A stretch of DNA of 64,000 nucleotides from an uncultured Muribaculaceae bacterium (GCA_910576935.1 CAJTKG010000001.1:62001-126000), one strand, 5' to 3'; positions 44,554 through 53,938 are shown, numbered from the stretch's first letter. A program made the numbers and translations. Notes: generated by a model not told the origin, from the letters alone.

Positions 44554-45537
44554 TTACCAAATCCAAGCTCCGCGCGGTTGGTCGTAATTCTCGGAGCGGA
44601 AATCTTCAAACTTATTCTTGAACACTATCAGTTGGTATGCCGACTCGGGAATGGCAACAGGTTCTTTCAAACCTTGCCTGAACAGAGCCAGCTCATATTT
44701 CTTATTCTCTGCATCAATCCTGATGATAAAATCGGTCTTCGTGTCAGGATGCGCACCATAGAATTTTTCAAAAACATTATATATGTTATAATCAATAAAA
44801 TACAAAAATAACATATATTCTTTCTTATGAATGCCCCAGTTAATATTTAATCTTTCAGGAATTGAAGTTTCTCTAAAATTCATTGAGTCAAGGTCATTTT
44901 TACGATTATATGACCCATCGGCATAAGACGTTTGCGTTGAAACTATCGGGATTATTTCATCTTCGTTCTCCGAGCCAATGCAACTAATGCAGAAACGATA
45001 ACAAAATTTCTTCATTTTTTTGCCGAACTCGAAAAGCTTAGATAAATCCCCTTTGGCATGATCGCTTTCTATAAGTGTCTGCTCGCAATAATGCTCTAAA
45101 GAATGGTGATAATCATATTCTAAAAACTCGGAGATAGAGATCTCCACTTCTTTACATTTTGTATAATATATTAGTCTTGAACTATATCCATTATTCGCCC
45201 ATAATGCCAGATTGCCGTTTGGTGCTAGTCCGATTATAAGATTATCATAAGTTTTGCCATCATCCGTCAATGGACTCAATATATTGTTAATATTGAGTTC
45301 GCCAAAATAAAATCGACATTCATTTAAAGAAAGCCATGCAACTTCCAATCTGTTAAAACCATTGTAAGTATTCAGGCATACCTGCTTGCCGGACCCTTTG
45401 CCCCATCCGGAACAAAAAGGATGTTTCGGCATAATTGTATATGGATTACTTTTGTCTGAGTATAACAGACAAAAGTATATTTCCATAGGAAAGTTATAAT
45501 CAGCGCTTATTTCAGCACTTGAAAATTTAAAAGGCAT
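44554..45537 (-). CDS. DUF2931-type protein, probable immunity protein for the DUF2235 effector
   Basis: A 327-residue cytosolic protein. The stretch from MEIYFCLLYSD through WGKGSGK to VAWLSLNECRFYFGE resembles the DUF2931 family, common beside Bacteroidetes T6SS lipase genes. No signal peptide is visible. Its start touches the stop of the DUF2235 gene (shared base 45537), the arrangement of an effector-immunity pair. The gene is notably AT-rich compared with the ubiquitin genes next to it, suggesting a separately acquired cassette. Immunity is inferred. Confidence 0.6.
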   Translation of the reverse strand: MPFKFSSAEISADYNFPMEIYFCLLYSDKSNPYTIMPKHPFCSGWGKGSGKQVCLNTYNGFNRLEVAWLSLNECRFYFGELNINNILSPLTDDGKTYDNLIIGLAPNGNLALWANNGYSSRLIYYTKCKEVEISISEFLEYDYHHSLEHYCEQTLIESDHAKGDLSKLFEFGKKMKKFCYRFCISCIGSENEDEIIPIVSTQTSYADGSYNRKNDLDSMNFRETSIPERLNINWGIHKKEYMLFLYFIDYNIYNVFEKFYGAHPDTKTDFIIRIDAENKKYELALFRQGLKEPVAIPESAYQLIVFKNKFEDFRSENYDQPRGAWIW

Positions 45538-47093
45538 TATACTGTATATAAAAAGTCACTTGAATTGTCACCCTCGTTCCCGTGATAAACTATTCTATTA
45601 AGAGCGCGATTGTCTATTGTTGGAGCATTTACAATTGCATCAATTAATGAGTCATTTGCTGAAAAATGCAGATAATTGGCTCTTATATATCTGTATGTCT
45701 CAAATCGTGAGGGAGTTATTTCAAAAAGGCCGTTGACCTTATCCTTTATTTTTCCCTCGATTTCTTTTTTAAAATTATCTAAGTCAGAATCAATCTTAAA
45801 AAATCTGGATTTTTCGTCCTTGACAAACATTGAACGCTTGGCCAATTCTTTTGCTTTGTCCATCATCAGTGATAATGTTATATTACTATATCCTCTTTTT
45901 AAAGGTCTTGTTATGTTTAAAATGCAGTTATTCGAGTCATTCAAAAAACTATAACCTGCGTTTCCTTTATCGTACCATCCAAGATGATTTAACCAATCAA
46001 TGCTTATCGGATTTTGTGTTTTGGTTGAAACAGACTCATATATACCTATTGGAAGTAATTTAAACTTAACAGAATCCTTAAGTGAGACTCCCAATATATT
46101 TTGGGGTATTTTAACGCCATATTTAATTCTCATTTTTTCATTACCATCTTTATATCCGCCTCCGATATCTGAGTGGCAGCCGGGCAGATATATTTCGATA
46201 GCGTTTTCATAGATTGATTTGCCGACATCTGTCAATCGAAAATGATCTCTAAATTCATCAATAGCGCATATATGGCATGTATGCTCCACCCAACTTTCAT
46301 TTGGTGAATAAAGTCCGTATTCGATGTTGTTGTTATCATAATTTATCCCAATTGAACTTACCGTGTCATATATGCCTAAAAAAGAAACCTTCCGATTGGT
46401 TGCCTTGAATTGCGTCAAATAGCTCTTTTTCAATCTCGTCAACTCTTTATAAGATTTTGTCAGATTTAAATCACCATTTACATAATGACAGAACATACGG
46501 GCACATGTTGCTCCACGGCTAAAACCGAAGACATCAAAAAATATATGGTTATCAAGACTATAATTCATTTGTAGACCCTTAACCACAACGTCTACAAGAT
46601 GCATGGCTTTTGTTACTAAAGAAGTGACACCTGTATTTCCTAACCCAAACCCCAAACCGATCCAATTGGACGTATCAGTCCAGACTTCATTTGTGCCGGC
46701 TCCTTGTACGTATATATTAAATATATATACCTTTTTTGGTGAAGTTTCTATTTGCTCCCGTTCATCCTTAGAGAGGCCAATATATGCATTGTGAAGTGCC
46801 GCGATATTTGAAAAGTCGCTGTCTTCATCTTTCACCAATTGTTCATCAACTGAGTTCGCGCCATTGTCTGACAACTCTAATGCTTGATTGGAATCAATAA
46901 GTTCGTCTTTACTAATGTCTTTATCACATTTGTCAAGTTTTTCTTTAAGAGCTTTTGCACGACGAGATTGGATCATGTTGTTGCCTGTACCGTCAAAGAA
47001 AATGCCGAAATAAACGTCCACAGGTATATCTGCAATTTCACCCGGAGCCGATTTATCAACATTTCTACCTTTTATTTCGCCGATACTTGCCAT
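45537..47093 (-). CDS. DUF2235 lipase effector (Tle1-like)
   Basis: A 518-residue alpha/beta hydrolase of the DUF2235 family, to which T6SS lipase effectors of the Tle1 type belong. Seen: the N-terminal GIFFDGTGNNM motif, the nucleophile elbow GFSRG with Ser192, and the family motif CHSDIGGGY with the catalytic Asp. No signal peptide, as expected of a T6SS cargo. It would attack phospholipids of the target cell after injection. Its own immunity gene probably follows. AT-rich codon use marks it as more recent than the apparatus genes. Confidence 0.85.
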   Translation of the reverse strand: MASIGEIKGRNVDKSAPGEIADIPVDVYFGIFFDGTGNNMIQSRRAKALKEKLDKCDKDISKDELIDSNQALELSDNGANSVDEQLVKDEDSDFSNIAALHNAYIGLSKDEREQIETSPKKVYIFNIYVQGAGTNEVWTDTSNWIGLGFGLGNTGVTSLVTKAMHLVDVVVKGLQMNYSLDNHIFFDVFGFSRGATCARMFCHYVNGDLNLTKSYKELTRLKKSYLTQFKATNRKVSFLGIYDTVSSIGINYDNNNIEYGLYSPNESWVEHTCHICAIDEFRDHFRLTDVGKSIYENAIEIYLPGCHSDIGGGYKDGNEKMRIKYGVKIPQNILGVSLKDSVKFKLLPIGIYESVSTKTQNPISIDWLNHLGWYDKGNAGYSFLNDSNNCILNITRPLKRGYSNITLSLMMDKAKELAKRSMFVKDEKSRFFKIDSDLDNFKKEIEGKIKDKVNGLFEITPSRFETYRYIRANYLHFSANDSLIDAIVNAPTIDNRALNRIVYHGNEGDNSSDFLYTV

Positions 47094-47185
47094 TACAACT
47101 TTAAAACCTATTATAATTAATCAAATTCTATAATTGTCAAAAATCATATAACCATATGTAACCATCTCTAAGCAAATGTTATCTG

Positions 47186-47413
47186 TCATAACAACGGGCA
47201 TATAATCTCAAATGCTCTCATTCCGTCAACTACTTCCACTGCATCTGTAGTTGAATCGTATAGATATACGATCGGAAAGCCGTTTTCCTGATTGGCCGGA
47301 AATCGGAACATAAACACCATCCGGCCCTCAGAGCCACCAATATACTCAATTCTGTCACCGAATTGTTCAATTAGGTTTTGGGCCCGCTGTTTTACTGCCT
47401 TTGGAACTTCCAT
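47186..47413 (-). CDS. Small protein downstream of the papain-like toxin, candidate immunity protein
   Basis: A 75-residue protein from ATG 47413 (or 83 residues from 47437), in a different frame from the toxin gene and overlapping its end by about 50 bp. It reads as a compact alpha/beta domain: VPKAVKQRAQNLIEQFGD, then IEYIGGSEGR, MVFMFRFP and FPIVYLYDS strands. Position directly after a PAAR-type toxin is that of an immunity gene. Followed by a 92-bp AT-rich gap with no recognisable element. I know no family for it. Confidence 0.6.
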   Translation of the reverse strand: MEVPKAVKQRAQNLIEQFGDRIEYIGGSEGRMVFMFRFPANQENGFPIVYLYDSTTDAVEVVDGMRAFEIICPLL

Positions 47414-48731
47414 TAGGTTTCTCAAATAATGAAACATATCGGGTATCGAACATTTTATTGTCTACTCTCATGATTCCACGAGACGACGATGGGTTCTCAT
47501 CCATATTTGCGACAAGCTTGTCTATGCTCTGTTTTACCCCGTTTTCCTTATTATAGACCTGTGGCTCGATGTATGAGAGTTGCAAATCATCTCTTTCATC
47601 GCGCCATCGCTGTATTATTGTTGCATGTCCGCCACCTGTTTTCCACCCTACGGTTATAATATAGACACCTTCCTCCTTGGTATTATCCTCGATAAATCGT
47701 TTATAAAGTCCGGGAGTCATTTTTGTAATCGGCTTTTTATTGATAGTATGAGTTTTCATCCAATCTCTATATGTCGATGGTTGAGCTTCTGTGCCGTCTA
47801 CATTTTTCCATACTTTGAATGAATTTCCCTCTGACAACCAGACATTGAGTTTGTTTTGGCTGTTTTTGGGCTTTGCTGTCAGATTTAAACCTTGCAGTCT
47901 CAAAGCATATGTTGCTGCAACCGTAGCACAATTTATACTATAATCATTGCCGGCTTTGAAATTTGGATTTGCCGACTGCTCATCAGCTTGTTCGATAGAC
48001 ATCGGAGCATTTATTGTCATTTCCAAAGCCCGGGCAATTTTTGTTGTATGCTCTGCCAATTTAAGTCTCTCATCTATGTTTATACTGTCGGGCAAAGCAT
48101 TCGCACCACGGAGTATTCCTTGCTTTTTGTTATCACTATAATTATCAAACTCCTTCAACACCAGTGAGGCAGTCTTGTCGTTAATTAGAGTCTTTTTATA
48201 GAGCGGCTTGGGTTGTGTCGGTGTTTGTTGAGCAACCATCTTTCGGGCCGGCTTATATTCACCTCGCAATATATTTGTGCTCAATGGACCGTCGTCTGTT
48301 TCGTTAATACTAAAATCCTGACGTGGTATAGTCTGAGGTGCTGTAGTGTCTCCTTCTGTTTGTCCGTCAAATGTGATGGTTATCGTCCCGCCCCAGACAC
48401 ATTTGCAAGTCGACGATTTCAGTAGCGCGGGCTGTCCTTTCAGCAATACATCGTTTTTGCCGCCCATCCAGGGAAATGGGGTATTGGGCACACAAGGCAT
48501 CGGGGTCAGTTTGCCGTGGGCGGCTGCCGTGGCCGCTCCTGTTGCCGGATAGGCTGTTGTGTGACACTTGCCAAACGGCGCGATGTTTCGCATCGATATA
48601 TGGTCAATTATATTAGCCTGGGGCTCGCCGGTCAAAAATATCGTACGATCAGGAAATACCGTCAGTGTAGAAATTTTATCTCCACACGAACATTTAATCT
48701 TAGCTTTTGAACAAACGTAAGAGTCTGCCAT
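47367..48731 (-). CDS. PAAR-like (DUF4280) protein fused to a papain-like toxin domain
   Basis: A 454-residue specialised T6SS effector. Residues 1-125 are DUF4280: spaced Cys pairs (CSKAKIKCSCG; GKCHTTAYPATGAATAA; STCKCVWGG), a PAAR-like tip that caps VgrG. A linker to about 180 leads to a C-terminal domain with the pattern of papain-like toxins (Tox-PL type): SINCATVAA with Cys268, GGGHATI with His369, and YIEPQ at 388-391. Such domains act as proteases or deamidases; the substrate is unknown. Its first base overlaps the stop of the preceding small gene, and an unrelated small gene follows as candidate immunity. Confidence 0.8.
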   Translation of the reverse strand: MADSYVCSKAKIKCSCGDKISTLTVFPDRTIFLTGEPQANIIDHISMRNIAPFGKCHTTAYPATGAATAAAHGKLTPMPCVPNTPFPWMGGKNDVLLKGQPALLKSSTCKCVWGGTITITFDGQTEGDTTAPQTIPRQDFSINETDDGPLSTNILRGEYKPARKMVAQQTPTQPKPLYKKTLINDKTASLVLKEFDNYSDNKKQGILRGANALPDSINIDERLKLAEHTTKIARALEMTINAPMSIEQADEQSANPNFKAGNDYSINCATVAATYALRLQGLNLTAKPKNSQNKLNVWLSEGNSFKVWKNVDGTEAQPSTYRDWMKTHTINKKPITKMTPGLYKRFIEDNTKEEGVYIITVGWKTGGGHATIIQRWRDERDDLQLSYIEPQVYNKENGVKQSIDKLVANMDENPSSSRGIMRVDNKMFDTRYVSLFEKPNGSSKGSKTAGPKPN

Positions 48732-49057
48732 TATGCAAACAAATTGTATAAACCTGTTTTAATTTCGATGTAGCTTTTCGATTGAGATTTCAAGATGCTC
48801 AGATGCTCTTTAAAATATATGACATCAAAGCAGAAAGCAGAATCACTGACGGTCATATTCATGATGTGAAAATAGATTTCTTTCCTTCCCAGACCGTCAA
48901 GTCCCTTTACAACCTCACAAATCTTTTTGAAACATTGTTCTTTCGTCCCGGCTACGATTGTTTTGCTCCTATAAACGACTTCTACATGTGCTCCTTTATG
49001 AATAAGGATGTTGAATTGAAGCTTGTTCTCAAAAAAATTAACAGACAGCATAATCAA
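48731..49057 (-). CDS. Small protein between vgrG and the PAAR toxin, possible loading adaptor
   Basis: A 108-residue protein, mixed alpha/beta, with no signal peptide, no membrane segment and no motif I recognise. Its stop shares a base with the toxin start (TAATG type), and it begins 6 bp after vgrG. Genes in this position often encode adaptors or chaperones that load the effector onto VgrG. This role is suggested by context only. Confidence 0.55.
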   Translation of the reverse strand: MIMLSVNFFENKLQFNILIHKGAHVEVVYRSKTIVAGTKEQCFKKICEVVKGLDGLGRKEIYFHIMNMTVSDSAFCFDVIYFKEHLSILKSQSKSYIEIKTGLYNLFA

Positions 49058-49062
49058 TCAGA

Positions 49063-51081
49063 TTAGTTTGTTTTAACTTGTGATGCTTTAATGTCAATGC
49101 GGTTTGACGCATTGACCGCAAGGTCCTGAGATGCTTTCATATGATGCGTAGACGAATATTCAAGGAGTTTATCTTTCGCTTCTACTCGTATGTTTTCAGC
49201 GGAGACCTGCAATTTGTGAGTCACTTCTTCGTCTTTATTTTCTTCGATTCTGACAAATTGGTTATGTGATACGGTCAGAGAATCGTTTCGATCGACAGAC
49301 GTCGATCTGTCATTCCCGGCGCGTTCGCGTATATCATTATCGGCCGTGCGTTGCATATCATGACCGGCTGCTATAAAGAAGTCATTATCGGCTGAAGCAT
49401 TGATGTCGTGACCGGCATGCATAATGATATCATTCTGGGCATACAATTCAATATTGCCGGTAGATTCCAGTTTTATGAGTTTTTCATCCGTCGAGAAAGT
49501 GAGAATATAATTCTCTTTTTCATTGTCATAAATGCGGATATAGCCGCCTTCTCCTTCATCACATATTTCAATTGTATGACCGTTGCGTGTGCGGATGGCT
49601 TTTACCTGATTATCTCCGGGAAGCCATGCTCCGTCAGGATCGTTTACGCCATTGTATAATGTACCTTTGACGAACGGACGTTCGGCATTGCCGCCCTCAA
49701 AATCAATCATGACTTCTTCGCCTGTCTCGGGGATGAAACTAAAACCCTTGCCGCCTCCGGCGTAAGGTTGAGAAAGACGTAACCACGGAGTCGTCATGTT
49801 TTTATCCAATTGCGCCTGCCAGTCAAATTGAACGCGTATGCGGCCTAAGTGCTTTGGATCTTCGTTGTCTGTCACTTTTGCCCGACAAGAGGTCGCTATG
49901 GGGAATACATCGCTGTTGGCATAAGGAGGGTAATCACACGCTGCCGGGATTCCTATAAATGAATTGGAATAAGTCTCGTCAGCAGAAAAGAAATGCACCA
50001 GTTCTGTTATCAGGATTTCATCCTGATCAACTTCGCTAACGTTCCCTATCATATCATTTTGGAGGAAATTATCCTTAATTATCAGAGTATTGCCGATTTT
50101 AAGACTGGAGCAATAGGTAATGCCTGAATATGTGAGCATCCCCGCCTTCTCACCTCTCGCCTGTGTTTTGGTAGAGATATTTAAAACGGCCGTTTTGCTG
50201 TCTTTGTCTGCAAAACCTCCGGAATGAAGATTTTGGAGAGTGTTTTTTTTCGACCTTTCACGAGCGATATTAAACACAATATCTGCAAGATTATTGTATT
50301 CGCGCTCCATCTCTTCAACGCCTTCTTTCTGAATTGAGTCATAAGAGTTATATGACGAAGCAATATGGCTGAATGCCGTGTGCATGATCTTTAAATCGAC
50401 ATTATACGACGGGATATCTTTATCGGGGTAGCCTAATGTCACAGGTTTCCCCTGAGGTAGATTCCCGAATATCAGACGTTCGCCATCGTTATATATCCAT
50501 TCGCCGAATCTTTGCGCGAGACGGCTCAGAAACTGATAATTATTCTCGTTGTATTGGACTGTATAAGGCAGAACTTCTGTAAATCTTGCATCAATGGCGG
50601 CATTTATATCATCTGAATACTCCTCGACGACATCGCCGACAATATCGTTGAGCGTTTTATTCTCAAATGATTTACAGCTTGGATTATCGATCAAAAGAGC
50701 ATCATAAGTTTTAGCTTCGACATCGACGCAATATTCTGATTGTGATCTCGAACCGCTGATTGAAGTAATGATACCCTTAAACTTTATCTCCTCTGTTTTC
50801 TCACTATCCGGATTAATCGATGAGAGGCGTTCAACATTTTCTGTTTCCAGGCTAAGTGTGATGTCTTTACCTATGATACTGCCACAGACTTTGAATTGAG
50901 GCTCGCTACTGTCTTCTTTAGGCCCTTTGCGCATTTTAAAACGCAATACATTGGGTTGCATCAGATTCTGAGACAAAATAAAATTGTCTGCTTTAAACAG
51001 CTCTCCGTCTATCTCAATCAGGAAGTTCTCTGACTTTGCGTCATCGATAGTAAGACTGATTCCTGAAATCGTTGTTGACAT
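49063..51081 (-). CDS. tssI: T6SS spike protein VgrG (TssI)
   Basis: A 672-residue VgrG. The N-terminal half has the gp27-like domain (LPYTVQYNENNYQFLSRLAQ at about residue 170). The OB-fold region around 395-480 contains GRIRVQFDW and the characteristic FIPETGEEVMIDFEGGNAERP motif. From about 540 a long repetitive gp5-type needle begins (HAGHDINASADNDFFIAAGHD). It carries no extra C-terminal toxin. The downstream DUF4280 effector probably sits on its tip. It starts 6 bp after the second hcp gene. Confidence 0.95.
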   Translation of the reverse strand: MSTTISGISLTIDDAKSENFLIEIDGELFKADNFILSQNLMQPNVLRFKMRKGPKEDSSEPQFKVCGSIIGKDITLSLETENVERLSSINPDSEKTEEIKFKGIITSISGSRSQSEYCVDVEAKTYDALLIDNPSCKSFENKTLNDIVGDVVEEYSDDINAAIDARFTEVLPYTVQYNENNYQFLSRLAQRFGEWIYNDGERLIFGNLPQGKPVTLGYPDKDIPSYNVDLKIMHTAFSHIASSYNSYDSIQKEGVEEMEREYNNLADIVFNIARERSKKNTLQNLHSGGFADKDSKTAVLNISTKTQARGEKAGMLTYSGITYCSSLKIGNTLIIKDNFLQNDMIGNVSEVDQDEILITELVHFFSADETYSNSFIGIPAACDYPPYANSDVFPIATSCRAKVTDNEDPKHLGRIRVQFDWQAQLDKNMTTPWLRLSQPYAGGGKGFSFIPETGEEVMIDFEGGNAERPFVKGTLYNGVNDPDGAWLPGDNQVKAIRTRNGHTIEICDEGEGGYIRIYDNEKENYILTFSTDEKLIKLESTGNIELYAQNDIIMHAGHDINASADNDFFIAAGHDMQRTADNDIRERAGNDRSTSVDRNDSLTVSHNQFVRIEENKDEEVTHKLQVSAENIRVEAKDKLLEYSSTHHMKASQDLAVNASNRIDIKASQVKTN

Positions 51082-51087
51082 GAATTC

Positions 51088-51573
51088 TTACAGTGGATTT
51101 ATTATATCGGCAATAGAGTCTCGTACATACTCGCCAAGATTCGAGGCAAGTATGTCTGCCGGAGAATTCGACCATGCGTTGACGAAAGTCGACGAATTTG
51201 CTGCGCCGACCCGAATGACCTGTGCAGAGATCTTTATGGTCGTATACATAAGTTTCTCGTCGTGGTCATTGAAAAAATCGTGGAGATATATACAATAAGC
51301 ATTAGCAAAACTTATCGTTTTGTAGCTGATCTTATTTTCGTTTGAATACAATCTGAATCGTATAATACCGGCCTTGACCTCTGATTTGTGAAACATCCAG
51401 TTGTAAAAGAACATATCGTCATCATTAGTAGACGGTATAACTATCCTGATGATGCCTCCGCTTGGTCTTGACGTAGGTTTCCCGGTGTCATCGACTGCTT
51501 GTGTGAAACTGTATTCGCATTCCACAACACCATAGGTTCTGCCGCCGATCTTTAAACTTCCGTGTAATGCCAT
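51088..51573 (-). CDS. tssD: T6SS tube protein TssD/Hcp, second copy
   Basis: A 161-residue Hcp-family protein starting with the family pattern of LKIGGRTYGVVECEYSF, including the PSGGIIRIVIP strand of the Bacteroidetes TssD family. It has 27 more residues than the other copy, mostly at the C-terminus, and differs widely from it. It lies between an intrinsic-terminator-like hairpin and vgrG. Longer, divergent Hcp copies beside vgrG often form the tube end or carry cargo. Confidence 0.85.
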   Translation of the reverse strand: MALHGSLKIGGRTYGVVECEYSFTQAVDDTGKPTSRPSGGIIRIVIPSTNDDDMFFYNWMFHKSEVKAGIIRFRLYSNENKISYKTISFANAYCIYLHDFFNDHDEKLMYTTIKISAQVIRVGAANSSTFVNAWSNSPADILASNLGEYVRDSIADIINPL

Positions 51574-51586
51574 GTGATAAAGAAAA

Positions 51587-51622
51587 TCTCATCGGGGGCG
51601 GTTATTGCCGCTCCCGATGAGA
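51587..51622 (-). terminator. Hairpin after the main hcp gene (attenuator-like terminator)
   Basis: On the minus strand TCTCATCGGGAGCGG (51622-51608) pairs with CCGCCCCCGATGAGA (51601-51587), a 15-bp stem with one G-T pair and a 6-nt loop. It is followed by ATTTTCTTT and begins 8 bp after the hcp stop. It should stop much transcription after hcp unless polymerase is antiterminated, giving more tube protein than spike and effector. Confidence 0.75.
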
Positions 51623-51629
51623 GATGTGA

Positions 51630-52034
51630 TTAGTTGTCGATTGTCCAGCGGTTGTTGTGACGGGCATTGCCGATGGCGATCTCTTTGGCCGAAATAGTAA
51701 ACTCTTCGTATTGGAGAATACTGTTGGTCGAATCATAAGTCTCGGCATACTCCACTACATAGCCTTCTTTGAATGTGAGCTGTTTCATCTCGCCACCCTG
51801 ACGGTTGGGAAATGAGATTGTACCCGATTTGCTCATGTAGGTGTCTATCATCCATTCGAGGATGTCAGTGTTGCCATCGTCGTTTGATTTTACCTTAACG
51901 CTGATTTTGCCGCCGCGTGTAGTGCCTGTCGGTTGTCCTTCAACGTCGGTCTGCTGATTGAGTTCGTACTTTACAAATAGCACTTCGCGCTCCTGGATTC
52001 CATCGGCGGAAATGGTTGCAGTTCTTGTTGCCAT
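51630..52034 (-). CDS. tssD: T6SS tube protein TssD/Hcp, main copy
   Basis: A 134-residue Hcp-type protein of Bacteroidetes T6SS: VLFVKYELNQQTD, the GTTRGGKISVKV strand, and the C-terminal LQYEEFTISAKEIAIG strand typical of the family. It polymerises into the inner tube and is found outside cells when the system is active. It lies 50 bp downstream of tssC and is followed by a strong hairpin. Confidence 0.9.
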   Translation of the reverse strand: MATRTATISADGIQEREVLFVKYELNQQTDVEGQPTGTTRGGKISVKVKSNDDGNTDILEWMIDTYMSKSGTISFPNRQGGEMKQLTFKEGYVVEYAETYDSTNSILQYEEFTISAKEIAIGNARHNNRWTIDN

Positions 52035-52083
52035 GATTAAATTGATTTATTATTTTAATTGAAAAAAACGGTTTTATTTATAT

Positions 52084-53469
52084 TCACTTTACATTCTGCT
52101 CCCAATCGACGCCGGCTGTTCCATTGTGTCCGGTCAATTCGATAAGGAAGTTTTTGGCTGCAAAGAATGGTTTCAATTCTACCTGCACAGATATGTCTTT
52201 TGTTTTCGGATCCTGAGTGATACCCTTGAGGTTATAGTTCTCTATGAGTTTGCCGGGACCCTTATAATCACTCAGAAAATCATGAATAGCCTGCTGTAAT
52301 TCCCCTTTAACGGCAGAGTTCCAATTGATAAAAGCTTCGTCATTGAAAAAGTTCTGGAACACTTTGCCGATCCAGTCGAATACTCGCACAATCGGATATT
52401 CCTGAAGGCCAAGAGTCGCCCCGTTATACAGCGACCGGTTTGAGAAAGCCATTACGCGGCCGTCTTCCTCCACAATAGGCACGACTCCCTGATCGATGAT
52501 CGCAGCGATCTCGGATTTACGCATTTCCATGCGTGCACCTTTGACATTACTGAGCGTACCGTATTTTTTGCCCGCTACACCTTGAGCGATGACAACTTCA
52601 TCGGTGTTTGTCATGCGGCCTGCCAAAGCAGCCGACGCGGGGACATAAGTGTCGTCATCTTCTTTGGCAAGCTCTGATTTTTTGCGGCCCAGAATGTAGT
52701 TGCATGTCATTATGACATTGGCGAGTTGAACGTCCTGTCCCTGAAGGTTGGCATCATCCAGCTCATCTTTCAGCATACTGAAATTGAGGCTGTCTTTAAA
52801 GTCTGTAACCATCAGCACTTTGTTGCGATATGCCGTATTAGCCCACATGCGTATTGCGTCACTATCGCCCATATAGCCCGGAATAACCATCAGACTGTAA
52901 TTGTTTTTGAGGCTGAGTCTGTCATAATATTTTTCCAGCTCGTCTCTCACGGCTATAGTATCTTCTGAATCATGAGAAGCAAGCTCCTCTTTGTCAACGT
53001 TCATCAAAGTGATGCAGTCGATTTTTGATTGACCTGCATTGGCAAAGAATGAATCAAGTGCGCGATATGTCACTTCAAGTGCTTTTATCTCCTCATGTAC
53101 GTTGAAAAGATTATTACTGAGGTTTTCTTCTGCTTTATTGCATTTCTCAGTACACATCTCGATGATTTCCATAGGATCTTCGCCGCCGTTCTCGAGAACT
53201 TCAATCCACATCTCAAGTTCATTCTTGAACTTCTTTCTGGTCTCATCATAAGTCGAATCTGTCAGAAAGATATTCTTGACGGCCTTACGTCGGGGATCCA
53301 TATTCTCCGCACCTTTGATAAGACCCTTGATCAACTGGAAACCGCCAAATTTGTCAAGGCCTTTCAAACCCGATTGAAGGAGATCTGAAGTATTTAGAGA
53401 GGTTTCCGACTCTTTGAATTGCAACAGTTCTTCCGCTGCGTTATTTGTAGTTTGTTCTTGTGTTGCCAT
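52084..53469 (-). CDS. tssC: T6SS sheath large subunit TssC
   Basis: A 461-residue sheath protein from ATG 53469; the upstream ATG at 53499 would overlap tssB and lacks family residues. Typical regions: KNIFLTDSTYDETRKKF (about residue 65), LEVTYRALDSFF, a central DFKDSLNFSMLKDELDD, and C-terminal KDISVQVELKPFFAAKNFLIEL. It assembles with TssB into the contractile sheath. It lies 13 bp after tssB. Confidence 0.93.
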   Translation of the reverse strand: MATQEQTTNNAAEELLQFKESETSLNTSDLLQSGLKGLDKFGGFQLIKGLIKGAENMDPRRKAVKNIFLTDSTYDETRKKFKNELEMWIEVLENGGEDPMEIIEMCTEKCNKAEENLSNNLFNVHEEIKALEVTYRALDSFFANAGQSKIDCITLMNVDKEELASHDSEDTIAVRDELEKYYDRLSLKNNYSLMVIPGYMGDSDAIRMWANTAYRNKVLMVTDFKDSLNFSMLKDELDDANLQGQDVQLANVIMTCNYILGRKKSELAKEDDDTYVPASAALAGRMTNTDEVVIAQGVAGKKYGTLSNVKGARMEMRKSEIAAIIDQGVVPIVEEDGRVMAFSNRSLYNGATLGLQEYPIVRVFDWIGKVFQNFFNDEAFINWNSAVKGELQQAIHDFLSDYKGPGKLIENYNLKGITQDPKTKDISVQVELKPFFAAKNFLIELTGHNGTAGVDWEQNVK

Positions 53470-53482
53470 ATTCTTTGGGAGC

Positions 53483-53938
53483 TTATTCAGCTTCGTCAAT
53501 TTCAGCTTTGAGTGATTTTAATACATTTAAGAGGCTTGCCTTGGAAGGAGCATCTTTAAGGGCGTTTCGCAGCGGCTTATTCTTTTGCAGCTGACGTATA
53601 ATTGCGTTATACGCATCGATCTTCGCTTTTTTATCAGAAAGCAACGCACTTTGTTCAATCAGTTGGTCATCCTCGAAATCTTTAATCTGGTGGAACACGA
53701 AGTCTTCATATACCGATCCGCCCTCTTCGGTCTCAAGAGTGACTCCTTCTTTTGAAGGACGATAATGTTCAAAAACCTCATTGAGGTTTTTCGGTTTGAA
53801 TCCTTCGCGTTCCTCGTCTGTGTTCGGCGCATTATCGGTAAACTGGTCGACATAGAGTGTCCGGTTCTGAGGAAACTCTATGACGCCATCCTGTGCGTTA
53901 GCATCGAGGACTTTGGTGATAACAGTTTTCTTTGCCAT
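53483..53938 (-). CDS. tssB: T6SS sheath small subunit TssB
   Basis: A 151-residue protein from ATG 53938, which follows the clpV gene by 79 bp; the longer frame from 54043 would overlap clpV. It shows the sheath-protein pattern DQFTDNAP...FKPKNLNEVFEHYRP, an acidic stretch DFEDDQLIEQS, and a C-terminal helix rich in Leu and Lys. It pairs with TssC in the sheath and is the binding site for the ClpV recycling ATPase. Confidence 0.88.
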   Translation of the reverse strand: MAKKTVITKVLDANAQDGVIEFPQNRTLYVDQFTDNAPNTDEEREGFKPKNLNEVFEHYRPSKEGVTLETEEGGSVYEDFVFHQIKDFEDDQLIEQSALLSDKKAKIDAYNAIIRQLQKNKPLRNALKDAPSKASLLNVLKSLKAEIDEAE

